In this document: positions 1 to 6,196 of the stretch, one piece after another | Layout: each line of letters begins with the position of its first letter | How positions within the stretch are numbered: the first letter of the stretch is position 1 | Origin: Roseobacter sp. | GTDB lineage: Bacteria > Pseudomonadota > Alphaproteobacteria > Rhodobacterales > Rhodobacteraceae | Assembly (NCBI GenBank): GCA_024636425.1 | Contig: JAGXHB010000093.1 | Span: forward strand, 1 to 8,411 | Reading direction: 5' to 3' | DNA: 8,411 nucleotides | The notes under the pieces: model-generated | Databases searched by the model: none | Seen by the model: only the letters and a program-made list of their open reading frames with translations | What the model was told of the DNA's origin: nothing | Made by a program: the position numbers and the translations under genes

Positions 1-518
1 CCGACGGAAACCCCGGTCAGCGACCCCCAGATGCCCCCTTCGGCAATGGTCAGCGTGCCCAGAAAACTGTTGAGCGGCGTGCCGGAATGGCCGAACTGTC
101 CCGGAATATACTGACCATAAAGGCCGTAAAGCAGCGCCGCACCCGCAACCAGCGGCAACGGCCAGCCGATCGCACGACGTGCCGTTTCAAGTGTCACGAC
201 CAGCAAGGTGATCGCGATGGCCCGCTGGAAATTCCCCTCCAGAAACCCGTATTGATCGCCCAGCATGTCGTTATTCAACGCAACCCAAAGTGCCGCACCG
301 ATACCCAGCACAGCCAAAATGGTCCCGCTGACCAGACCCGCACGTGTGGTCGCCCCCAACACCAGTACGAAAGGCAGGATAAATGCCATATGCAACGGGC
401 GACTGACGAGATTTGGCACCAGCCCCGAGAAGACAAGCGCAAGGTGATATCCCACCAGACAAGCGGCCAGCAGCAGCCAGAAAGCCGCTGCGACGCGGCT
501 GTTGAAGACTGGGTTCAT
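1..518 (-). CDS. TRAP transporter fused permease subunit, TAXI type (partial, N-terminal part)
   Basis: This is an open frame on the minus strand with no stop before the left edge, giving the first 172 residues of a hydrophobic protein. Predicted membrane segments lie near residues 11-31, 43-57, 61-80, 98-110 and 120-133. The stretch ETARRAIGWPLPLV (111-124), followed by YGLYGQYIPGQFGHSG (131-146), is typical of the N-terminal region of fused 4TM/12TM TRAP permeases that partner TAXI binding proteins. Such permeases import organic acids or related solutes using an ion gradient; the substrate here is unknown. The gene lies 71 bases downstream of its binding-protein gene, so the two probably form one operon. 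The ribosome-binding site before the ATG at 518 is weak (an A-rich run). An in-frame ATG at 560 would add 14 residues beginning MCPAC, and has no better site. The C-terminal large domain is outside the window. Confidence 0.9.
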   Translation of the reverse strand, partial: MNPVFNSRVAAAFWLLLAACLVGYHLALVFSGLVPNLVSRPLHMAFILPFVLVLGATTRAGLVSGTILAVLGIGAALWVALNNDMLGDQYGFLEGNFQRAIAITLLVVTLETARRAIGWPLPLVAGAALLYGLYGQYIPGQFGHSGTPLNSFLGTLTIAEGGIWGSLTGVSV

Positions 519-589
519 AGAGAAGGTCTTTTTTTCAGAGAGGACACAGGCCGGACACATGATGCCGGTCTGCCAAGCCGGTGAAACTG

Positions 590-1549
590 TTATTTCTGCG
601 CATCCGTCAGGTCAATGCCGGCTTCGGTGTAATAGCGGACGGCTCCGGGGTGGATCTGACCGTCGATCGTGGCGAGCAAAGCCTCGTCAACGCCCTTCCA
701 CCAAGGTGATGTATCGCTCAGCCTGGCTTTGCTTTCCCAGAAGGTCTTGGTCAGTTGATACGCCGTCTCATCCTCCATGGCGGTGGTGGTGTAGGCCACA
801 ACCGGCAGCGATGTGGTCGTGATGTCGGCATCCTGGCCGGTATAGGTGCCGGCGGGAATTGTCAGCATGGTGCGCTTGGTCTGCGCAATCTGATCATCGC
901 TGAGCGACAGGATTGTCACGGGCGTGGACGCTGCCGCTTCGATCACATTGGGCGCGGGCCATGAACCAGCGGTCACAAACCCGTCGATCTGACCGTTCTT
1001 CAGCGCGGCCACCGCATTCGAAAGCTCAGCGTCCGCAACATTGACCGTGTCGGCAAGGCCGAACAGTTCGAGGTATTTTTCACCTTCAGTGGCCCCGAAT
1101 GATCCTTTGCCCAGCAGGATCGTCTTGCCCTCCATACCCATCAGATCTGTCACACCACTGTCAGCAGACATCACGAAATGCATGGTCAGGGACGGAATCG
1201 GAAACAAGGCGCGGATCTCGTCAAAGGCCGGATCTCCCTTGCCCTCAAACATCGCTTTGCCTTGCTGTGCGAGGCCGACCAATGCGGGCGGTGTGGTAAA
1301 GACATAGTCTGCGCCACGGGCCTTGGCCTCCATCACGTTCTGTACCGATCCCTGGCTTTCTTCGATTGTGACGGTCATCTCGCCTTGAGTGCCCGTCTTC
1401 ATCGCTTCGGCCAGTTCAACGCCCATCTGGTAATAGGACGAACCGGTTTTCGCAGACTTATAGGTGATACGCGTTTCCGCCGACGCCGGCGCAGCGGCGA
1501 GTGTTGTCAGGGCAAATGCCGCCACCGCCGTTTTCACTATGAAGTTCAT
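590..1549 (-). CDS. TAXI family TRAP transporter solute-binding protein
   Basis: This 319-residue periplasmic protein has a clear Sec signal peptide (residues 1-24, basic start, hydrophobic core, cleavage likely after ASA). The mature protein opens with the TAXI-type pattern TYKSAKTGSSYYQMG (29-43), in which the TGSSYY segment normally contributes to ligand binding. It continues with the ESQGSVQNVMEAKARGADYVFT region (about 64-85) and the LKNGQIDGFVTAG segment (about 183-195), both typical of the family. Its length matches the family. A strong ribosome-binding site, GGGGAGGA, lies 7 bases before the ATG. It delivers a solute, commonly glutamate or other carboxylates in characterised relatives, to the fused permease encoded just downstream. 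The substrate cannot be predicted from this sequence. The gene is divergent from the antitoxin gene, with 187 bases between them. Confidence 0.93.
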   Translation of the reverse strand: MNFIVKTAVAAFALTTLAAAPASAETRITYKSAKTGSSYYQMGVELAEAMKTGTQGEMTVTIEESQGSVQNVMEAKARGADYVFTTPPALVGLAQQGKAMFEGKGDPAFDEIRALFPIPSLTMHFVMSADSGVTDLMGMEGKTILLGKGSFGATEGEKYLELFGLADTVNVADAELSNAVAALKNGQIDGFVTAGSWPAPNVIEAAASTPVTILSLSDDQIAQTKRTMLTIPAGTYTGQDADITTTSLPVVAYTTTAMEDETAYQLTKTFWESKARLSDTSPWWKGVDEALLATIDGQIHPGAVRYYTEAGIDLTDAQK

Positions 1550-1682
1550 CTTATATCCTCCCCTAAGATGGTGTTGTCCGGCAAATCGTGACGCGTCTTC
1601 GGCTTTTCCACAAGGCTCTATGAAGAAATCGCTATATCAGAAAAAACCGCAGCGGATTTATTCCAGTTCTGACAGGCCTATC

Positions 1683-1711
1683 TTGACTTGTCCACATCTG
1701 GACATTATGTC
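1683..1711 (+). promoter_or_regulatory. candidate promoter of the toxin-antitoxin operon
   Basis: TTGACT at 1683-1688 is a good match to a sigma-70 -35 element. With a 17-base spacer the -10 position would be TATGTC (1706-1711), which is only a partial match. The element lies 26-54 bases before the antitoxin start codon and is overlapped by two palindromes. That arrangement suits repression by the antitoxin, but the promoter call is an inference from consensus matching only. Confidence 0.4.
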
Positions 1712-1723
1712 TTGTTATAGACA
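1689..1723 (+). promoter_or_regulatory. tandem palindromes, probable antitoxin operators
   Basis: Two inverted repeats with the same design sit back to back. TGTCCACATCTGGACA (1689-1704) has perfect 6-base arms around 4 bases. TGTCTTGTTATAGACA (1708-1723) has perfect 5-base arms around 6 bases. Both fit TGTCY-N6-RGACA, and their starts are 19 bases apart, so two dimers could bind side by side. They overlap the candidate -10 region and end 13 bases before the antitoxin start codon. Autorepression through upstream palindromes is well known for type II toxin-antitoxin operons; that these two are the operators is inferred from position and symmetry. Confidence 0.6.
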
Positions 1724-1736
1724 ATAGAGGTTTCAA

Positions 1737-2252
1737 ATGCGGATTGCGGATTTTCCAGACAGCGCGGCATCTGCGGGAGACATGCAGTTTCACAGCATCA
1801 CCCGAAAAGAGCGCGCGCGCACAAGTGGCCCCGGTCTGCGGACTTTCCGCCAGATCGCAGACCGCTTCGACCTGACAGAGGCGGAGCGGATCGCGGTTCT
1901 TGGCGATCCGGGCCGGTCAACGTATCACCAGTGGATGAAAAAAGCGCGAGAGCAGCATGTCCTGACGCTACCCCTGGATACGCTCCTGCGCATTTCGGCA
2001 ATCCTAGGAATTTACAAGGCGCTGGCGATCCTGTTCGAGGACGAAGCGCAGGCGCTGGTCTGGCTGAAAGGTGCCCACCACGGCACGCTTTTCGCGGGGG
2101 CGTCGCCCATGGCCTTTATGGTGGAGGGGGGGCATGACGGTCTGATGTCTGTCCGTCGCTACCTTGATGCGTGGCGCGGGGGTGCGATGGGCTTCGGCGC
2201 GCCAGAGGGTGGCTTCGAACCTGTCACCGCTGATGATCTTGTCTTTGCATGA
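1737..2252 (+). CDS. MbcA/ParS/Xre family antitoxin
   Basis: This 171-residue protein matches the antitoxin half of RES toxin-antitoxin pairs. Residues about 35-100 form the Xre-like helix-turn-helix region, including LTEAERIAVLGD (46-57) and the STYHQWMKKA segment (61-70). Residues about 100-149 match the toxin-binding (DUF2384-like) domain: LFEDEAQALVWL, then GASPMAFM, then the conserved ending GLMSVRRYLDAWRGG. A first tail of some 30 residues before the helix-turn-helix is not recognisable. GAGG lies 6 bases before the ATG. A second in-frame ATG at 1782 has a purine-rich sequence only 3 bases away, so the first start is preferred. Its stop overlaps the toxin start by 4 bases, which implies translational coupling. 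It should neutralise the RES protein encoded next and repress the operon through the palindromes upstream. Confidence 0.9.
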   Translation: MRIADFPDSAASAGDMQFHSITRKERARTSGPGLRTFRQIADRFDLTEAERIAVLGDPGRSTYHQWMKKAREQHVLTLPLDTLLRISAILGIYKALAILFEDEAQALVWLKGAHHGTLFAGASPMAFMVEGGHDGLMSVRRYLDAWRGGAMGFGAPEGGFEPVTADDLVFA

Positions 2253-2923
2253 AAATTACCGATTACGATGTCGCGCACCCGCCTGCAGGCACAACCCGGC
2301 TGATCCCTTCGCGTTTTCCACCGGTCCCCGCCTTTGACGCGGTCACCACCCCCCACGATCTGGATGCCGTCATGGCGCTGGAAGGCTGGACAAACGACCG
2401 CCTTGTCAGCCCGCGGGTCGCGCGTTTGCCTCGTACCGAATGGGTCTACGGTCGCCCGAATGCCAGCGTCGTCATGGCCGCGTTTCTGCACGGCTCGCCC
2501 GCCGGATTGCGGTTTTCGGACGCAGTTCTAGGGGCTTGGTACGCCTCGACGGATCTGAACACCGCCCTTCTGGAAGTGGCCAACGGGCTGCGCAAGGAAA
2601 TCATGCTCAGCGCCCTGACCCAGAAATCCGAAAACTACCGTCAATACAAAGCGCGCTTGTCAGGTGCCTATGTCGACATCTTCGGCGTGCATCCCGAATT
2701 TCACGATACCGACGACACAACCTATCCCGCCCCTCAAGCCTTTGGCCAGCGCGTACGTGACGAAGCTACCCGCGTGGGCATCAGATATGAAAGCGTCCGC
2801 CATCCCGGCCACGAGAATTGGGTCTGCTTTCGCCCGTCGCGCGTCCTGGACGTGGTGCAGGCGGACCATTTCAAGATCGAAGTTCCCCGTACCGGGCGCG
2901 TTGTCGTGCGGCGGCTATCTTGA
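2249..2923 (+). CDS. RES domain NAD+ phosphorylase toxin
   Basis: This 224-residue protein carries the RES domain, named for conserved Arg, Glu and Ser residues. Visible matches are GLRFSDAVLGAWYASTDLN (86-104) followed by TALLEV (105-110), giving candidate active-site residues R88, Y98 and E109. The later motif GIRYESVRHPGHENWVCF (177-194) supplies S182. Characterised RES toxins such as MbcT break down NAD+ using phosphate, which arrests or kills the cell unless the antitoxin is bound. No frameshift or missing key residue is seen, so the toxin is probably functional. The ATG shares an ATGA overlap with the antitoxin stop. The next gene starts 95 bases later, and no terminator is evident in that gap. 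Function is inferred from motifs; the family assignment is firm. Confidence 0.9.
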   Translation: MKITDYDVAHPPAGTTRLIPSRFPPVPAFDAVTTPHDLDAVMALEGWTNDRLVSPRVARLPRTEWVYGRPNASVVMAAFLHGSPAGLRFSDAVLGAWYASTDLNTALLEVANGLRKEIMLSALTQKSENYRQYKARLSGAYVDIFGVHPEFHDTDDTTYPAPQAFGQRVRDEATRVGIRYESVRHPGHENWVCFRPSRVLDVVQADHFKIEVPRTGRVVVRRLS

Positions 2924-3018
2924 CGCCGGTCCGGAATGTAATCTCTTGCCTGTTGCCGTTTCCAATCCTTTGATCAATAACGCGGGTCTTCCCTGCACAT
3001 TCTGAGGTAAGCGATCAC

Positions 3019-3861
3019 ATGCAGTCAGACCGCGGCACACTCCAATCAAACGGGTTTGGCACGCGGGTTTCTGGTCATCTGGGTGAATGGATGCAGGGCC
3101 GTCTGGGGCCGGAGGGCCCGGTTGTTCTGGTCACGCTACCGTGCACTCTGCTTTATGCACGGGCGAAAATGACGCCACAAGAAGATTTGACGCTGCATAT
3201 CTCAGGCCCTGAAGCTGTCACGCAAGCCCGGTTGAAACGACTGCTGCGCAGCACCGGCAAACCTGAAAATGGCCGGTTCGTCCTATGGTCCAACGTGCCC
3301 GCAGGTGCAGGCGCGGGTTCTTCTACCGCTGCGTTGCTCGCATTGGCGCGCGCGGCCGGCATTGACGAAGATCTTTTGCCAGCCGCATGTCTTGGCATCG
3401 AAAATGCCACGGATCCCCTGATGCTGCCGGAACCGGACCGGGTGCTGTGGTCCTCGCGAGAAGCGGAGGTTCTTGCCCGATACAAGGCCCCACCCGCATG
3501 TGAAATTGTGGGGGGCTATTTCGGTCAGCCGATACTGACCGATGCCCGCGACAGTAATTTCCCTGACATTTCCGATCTGTTGCCCGCCTGGCAGTATGCC
3601 ACAGATCAAGCAGACCTCGAATACGTCGCATCCCTTGCAACCGAAGCTGCGCGCCGCACGACCCTCCTGCGTGGCCCGTCAGAGGATCCCTCTTCGGCGA
3701 TCGTACAGCGCCTTGGCGCATTGGGATATGCACGCGCGCACACAGGATCGGCGCGGGCCTTTGTCTTTACCCCCGGAACCGTACCGCCAGAGGCGGAAGA
3801 CCTGCTGGCCCGCGCAGGAATCGCCGGAGCATTCCGTTTTGCCACAGGATCGACATCTTGA
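3019..3861 (+). CDS. bluE: L-threonine kinase, GHMP kinase family (PduX/BluE type)
   Basis: This 280-residue protein has the GHMP-kinase ATP-binding motif PAGAGAGSSTAAL (94-106) and an N-terminal segment GHLGEWMQGRLGPEG (19-33) that corresponds to the CGE-x-x-QG pattern of PduX proteins. Members of this group phosphorylate L-threonine with ATP to O-phospho-L-threonine, the precursor of the aminopropanol phosphate arm of cobalamin. PduX does this in Salmonella and BluE in Rhodobacter. The neighbours strongly support this role: the two enzymes that use the product follow directly. GAGGT lies 11 bases before the ATG, a rather long spacing. The stop codon overlaps the next start in TTGA. Another small-molecule GHMP kinase is the main alternative, but the context makes this unlikely. 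Confidence 0.85.
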   Translation: MQSDRGTLQSNGFGTRVSGHLGEWMQGRLGPEGPVVLVTLPCTLLYARAKMTPQEDLTLHISGPEAVTQARLKRLLRSTGKPENGRFVLWSNVPAGAGAGSSTAALLALARAAGIDEDLLPAACLGIENATDPLMLPEPDRVLWSSREAEVLARYKAPPACEIVGGYFGQPILTDARDSNFPDISDLLPAWQYATDQADLEYVASLATEAARRTTLLRGPSEDPSSAIVQRLGALGYARAHTGSARAFVFTPGTVPPEAEDLLARAGIAGAFRFATGSTS

Positions 3862-4808
3862 CCTTCGCTTGCGCACTTCTTTTGGGTTTTCTGATCGAAG
3901 CACTGGTGGCGTGGCCATCCGGCCTGTTCCGCGCCATCGGTCACCCCGTCACATGGCTTGGCCACGCCATTCGCCTGCTCGAGGCATCGCTGAACAGGCC
4001 CGACCGCCCTGCCCTAGTGCTGAACATGCTGGGTGCAGTCACCGTTATCATCATCTTGTCGGGCGCGGTCCTGCTCTCCATCATCATCACTGCGATGTTG
4101 CCGGCGGGATGGGCAGGCGTATTGATCGGCGGCATTCTCGCTTGGCCTTTCCTCGCGGCAAAGTCGATGTTTGACCATGTGGTTCGAGTCGCGAAGCCGT
4201 TGCAACGTGGCGATACCAGCGGTGCCCGACAGGCCGTTTCCATGATCATTGGGCGCAACCCCGACACTCTTGATGATGCTGGCATCGCACGTGCAGCGCT
4301 AGAGAGCCTCGCCGAGAATACATCAGACGGTATCGTGGCCCCGGTGTTCTGGGGCTTGGTCTTCGGCCTGCCGGGGTTGGTCGGCTACAAGGCGATCAAT
4401 ACGATGGATTCAATGATTGGACATCGGTCAGCGCGGTATGAAAATTTCGGCATGGTCGCGGCACGGCTGGATGATGTCGCGAACCTTATCCCTGCCCGGC
4501 TGACTGGCGTCCTGTTCGCCCTCGTATCGGGCAGCGCTGCGCGGTCGTTGAGGGTCATGCTGCGCGATGCGCGCAATCACCGGTCCCCGAATGCAGGTTG
4601 GCCAGAAGCGGCCATGGCGGGCGCACTTGATGTAGCCCTTTCGGGCCCGCGCATTTACGGCGATACACTGTCCGATGAACCTTGGCTGAACCGATCGGGT
4701 GCGGACGCGGATGCCTCCGCCTTGACTCGTGGGGTTGCCTTGTACGTCCGGGCCATGATCTTGCTGGTTCTGATCCTGGTCCTGTTGGCGCTCATCCAAG
4801 GAATCTGA
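3858..4808 (+). CDS. cobD: adenosylcobinamide-phosphate synthase (CobD/CbiB), TTG start
   Basis: This is a 316-residue integral membrane protein of the CobD/CbiB family, which condenses adenosylcobyric acid with (R)-1-amino-2-propanol phosphate. (The name cobD follows the Pseudomonas scheme; the Salmonella name is cbiB.) The conserved signatures are present in order: GHPVTWLG near the start (28-35), the region 132-165 beginning GRNPDTLDD and containing ESLAENTSDGIVAPVFW (149-165), then NTMDSMIGHRSARYENFG (181-198) and HRSPNAGWPEAAMAGAL (241-257). Hydrophobic segments lie near 60-80, 87-103, 158-177, 213-226 and 297-315. The start is TTG, overlapping the kinase stop by 4 bases, with AGGA 8 bases before it. 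No ATG fits the expected N-terminus. The length is typical for the family and no damage is seen. Confidence 0.93.
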   Translation: MTFACALLLGFLIEALVAWPSGLFRAIGHPVTWLGHAIRLLEASLNRPDRPALVLNMLGAVTVIIILSGAVLLSIIITAMLPAGWAGVLIGGILAWPFLAAKSMFDHVVRVAKPLQRGDTSGARQAVSMIIGRNPDTLDDAGIARAALESLAENTSDGIVAPVFWGLVFGLPGLVGYKAINTMDSMIGHRSARYENFGMVAARLDDVANLIPARLTGVLFALVSGSAARSLRVMLRDARNHRSPNAGWPEAAMAGALDVALSGPRIYGDTLSDEPWLNRSGADADASALTRGVALYVRAMILLVLILVLLALIQGI

Positions 4809-4809
4809 A

Positions 4810-5784
4810 ATGCGCGATCATGGTGGTAATCTGGCGCAGGCAGTGGCCAAGTTTGGCGGAAATTCTGCAGACTGGATCGACCTGTCTACGGGGATCAACG
4901 CCAACCCCTATCCGGTGGGGCATATTTCGCTGCAAGCATGGACGCGGCTGCCTGAACGCGATCGGCTGGACGCTCTCGAACGCACGGCGGGGCACGCCTA
5001 TGGCACGACGGTGGATACTGTTGCCGTCGCAGGCGCGCAGGCCGCGATCCAACTGGTGCCGATGCTGGCACCCACAGGCAACGCCGCCGTGCTGACACCC
5101 ACCTATAACGAACATGCCGCCGCGCTGAGGGCTGCGGGTTGGGCGGTTCAAGCGGTTGCAACACTTGGCGCGCTCGAGGGCAGCGCCCTTGCCGTTGTGG
5201 TCAACCCCAACAATCCGGATGGCGCTTCCTATGCGCCGGACAGGGTGCGGGCGCTTGCAAAGACGGTCGGCCTGCTGGTCGTCGACGAAAGTTTTGCAGA
5301 CCCTTTGCCAGAGATGTCGTTGGTTGCCGACGGATCCCCCCTGCCCGAGAATATCATCGTCCTAAGGTCATTTGGAAAATTCTACGGCCTTGCCGGTGTC
5401 CGCCTTGGGTTCGTTCTGGCAGCGCCCCGAATGGCCGCACGCCTGCGCGATATGATCGGTCCCTGGCCCGTTTCCGGCATGGCTATCGAAATTGCGGAAC
5501 GTGCGCTGGCCGACACCTTGTGGGCGGACCAGACACGGGCGCGGTTGCAGGATGAAACGGCGCATCTTGACCGGCTTGCCCTGGACGCGGGCTGGGAGCT
5601 TGTGGGGGGTACGTCGCTTTTCCGGACCTACACGACGCCCGACGCAACCTCAGCACAACAAAAGCTCGCTGCGCACCATATCTGGACCCGGATATTCCCC
5701 TATTCTGACAAATGGATACGCCTTGGACTACCCGGCAACACCCGGGATTGGTCCCGGCTGACAGCGGCACTCAAGACCGTCTAG
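4810..5784 (+). CDS. cobC: threonine-phosphate decarboxylase (CobC)
   Basis: This 324-residue PLP enzyme of the class I/II aminotransferase fold decarboxylates O-phospho-L-threonine to (R)-1-amino-2-propanol phosphate. The family opening is clear: DHGGNLAQAVAKFGG (3-17) then WIDLSTGINANPYPV (22-36). PLP-fold landmarks follow: NPNNPDG (132-138), VVDES (157-161), and SFGKFYGLAGVRLGF (187-201), in which K190 is the expected Schiff-base lysine and R198 follows. The start codon is one base after the cobD stop, with AAGGA 7 bases upstream, so the genes are read as one unit. It uses the product of the upstream kinase and feeds cobD. In the Salmonella scheme this enzyme is called CobD. Length and motifs are complete. 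Confidence 0.94.
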   Translation: MRDHGGNLAQAVAKFGGNSADWIDLSTGINANPYPVGHISLQAWTRLPERDRLDALERTAGHAYGTTVDTVAVAGAQAAIQLVPMLAPTGNAAVLTPTYNEHAAALRAAGWAVQAVATLGALEGSALAVVVNPNNPDGASYAPDRVRALAKTVGLLVVDESFADPLPEMSLVADGSPLPENIIVLRSFGKFYGLAGVRLGFVLAAPRMAARLRDMIGPWPVSGMAIEIAERALADTLWADQTRARLQDETAHLDRLALDAGWELVGGTSLFRTYTTPDATSAQQKLAAHHIWTRIFPYSDKWIRLGLPGNTRDWSRLTAALKTV

Positions 5785-5818
5785 AGCAGGTTTTGAGCAA
5801 TCCCCCCATTGACTCAAA
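5770..5818 (+). repeat. overlapping stem-loops at the end of cobC
   Basis: Two hairpins share one arm. The first pairs CTCAAGACC (5770-5778) with GGTTTTGAG (5789-5797), 9 base pairs including one G-U, around the cobC stop codon. The second pairs TTTGAGCAAT (5792-5801) with ATTG and CTCAAA (5808-5818, one bulged A), 10 base pairs capped by six C residues. They cannot form together. Neither is followed by a T-run, so they are not standard intrinsic terminators. They may mark the mRNA 3' end or affect read-through into the riboswitch leader; this is inference. Confidence 0.45.
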
Positions 5819-5839
5819 TGCTTGCCAGTGATCTTTAGA
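5809..5839 (+). promoter_or_regulatory. weak candidate promoter upstream of the riboswitch
   Basis: TTGACT (5809-5814) resembles a -35 box, but the possible -10 sequences near 5832-5839 (TCTTTA at 17 bases, TTTAGA at 19 bases) match poorly. A promoter is expected between cobC and the riboswitch, and nothing better is visible in the 50 bases ahead of the aptamer. The -35 candidate also lies inside the second stem-loop described for this region, so the assignment is tentative. Confidence 0.25.
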
Positions 5840-5861
5840 AAATGCTTTTGGTCTGGGCATC

Positions 5862-6038
5862 CACCGTTTGGGTGTCTGGTTAAAAGGGAACGTGGTGATC
5901 TGAAAACAGGAAATCCACGACTGCCCCCGCAACTGTGAGCGGCGAGCGAAGCTGAATATGCCACTGCCGGACAATCCGGCGGGAAGGCCAGCCAAGCGTC
6001 GACCCGCAAGTCAGGAGACCTGCCAGGAGTGAACACCC
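5862..6038 (+). promoter_or_regulatory. cobalamin (adenosylcobalamin) riboswitch
   Basis: The conserved elements of the cobalamin aptamer occur in the right order. The 5' segment TTAAAAGGGAACGTGGTGA lies at 5880-5898. The core CTGCCCCCGCAACTGTGAGC lies at 5921-5940. An internal hairpin GCCGGA-CAA-TCCGGC is followed by GGGAAGG (near 5966-5987). The B12 box AGTCAGGAGACCTGCC lies at 6009-6024. The closing stem can form between GGGTGT (5870-5875) and ACACCC (6033-6038). These riboswitches bind adenosylcobalamin in the nascent mRNA and lower expression of uptake and synthesis genes. The genes under its control here are the btuF-like gene and, through the ATGA overlap, cobO; probably cobP too. The exact ends are approximate. 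Confidence 0.96.
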
Positions 6039-6065
6039 GGTCCGGGCGCGAGGGGCGTTTGGGCG

Positions 6066-6109
6066 GCGGATTTATCCGCAGTGGTGTCGTTCACCATCTG
6101 CGGGCGGAT
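6066..6109 (+). promoter_or_regulatory. hairpins downstream of the riboswitch, possible expression platform
   Basis: CCGCAGTGGTG (6076-6086) can pair with CACCA-T-CTGCGG (6092-6103), 11 base pairs with one bulged T and a TCGTT loop. A competing short hairpin pairs GCGGA (6066-6070) with TCCGC (6075-6079), using part of the same strand. GCGGAT recurs at 6104-6109. Such alternative pairing 28-70 bases after an aptamer is typical of an expression platform. No T-run follows the large hairpin, and the ribosome-binding site at 6184-6190 lies well beyond it, so the control mechanism is not settled by sequence. Confidence 0.45.
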
Positions 6110-6196
6110 CATTCCATCCCAGGTAAATTGCTATTCTGACCGAGCTGTTGGATGTACACGAGCTCCGTGACTGTAACACCTCTGAAAGGACGCTCC

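Noticed and set aside
528..536. Run of T on the plus strand, as if after a terminator
   Set aside because: Nothing is transcribed towards it on the plus strand; it is the A-rich stretch just before the permease start on the minus strand.
87..584. A 165-codon plus-strand open frame over the permease gene
   Set aside because: Its translation is arginine/glutamine-rich with no recognisable domain, and the opposite strand carries a clear TRAP permease; it is a shadow frame in GC-rich DNA.
1656..1674. A-run followed by CCGCAGCGG, read as a terminator on the minus strand with a T-run
   Set aside because: CCG-CTG-CGG gives only a 3-base stem and no gene ends there; it lies in the divergent intergenic region.
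2970..2977. TTGATCAA palindrome before bluE, reminiscent of an FNR-type site
   Set aside because: FNR/Crp-type boxes need a 4-base spacer between TTGAT and ATCAA half-sites; here the halves are fused, so it is only a short palindrome.
5780..5788. TCTAGAGCA at the cobC end, similar in opening to short dispersed repeats seen in some alphaproteobacteria
   Set aside because: Only nine bases match from memory and no second copy is seen in the window, so a repeat family cannot be supported.
6152..6196. Longer start for the BtuF-like protein
   Set aside because: The ATG at 6152 has a poor ribosome-binding site and would put 15 polar residues ahead of the signal peptide; the ATG at 6197 has GAAAGGA at ideal spacing.
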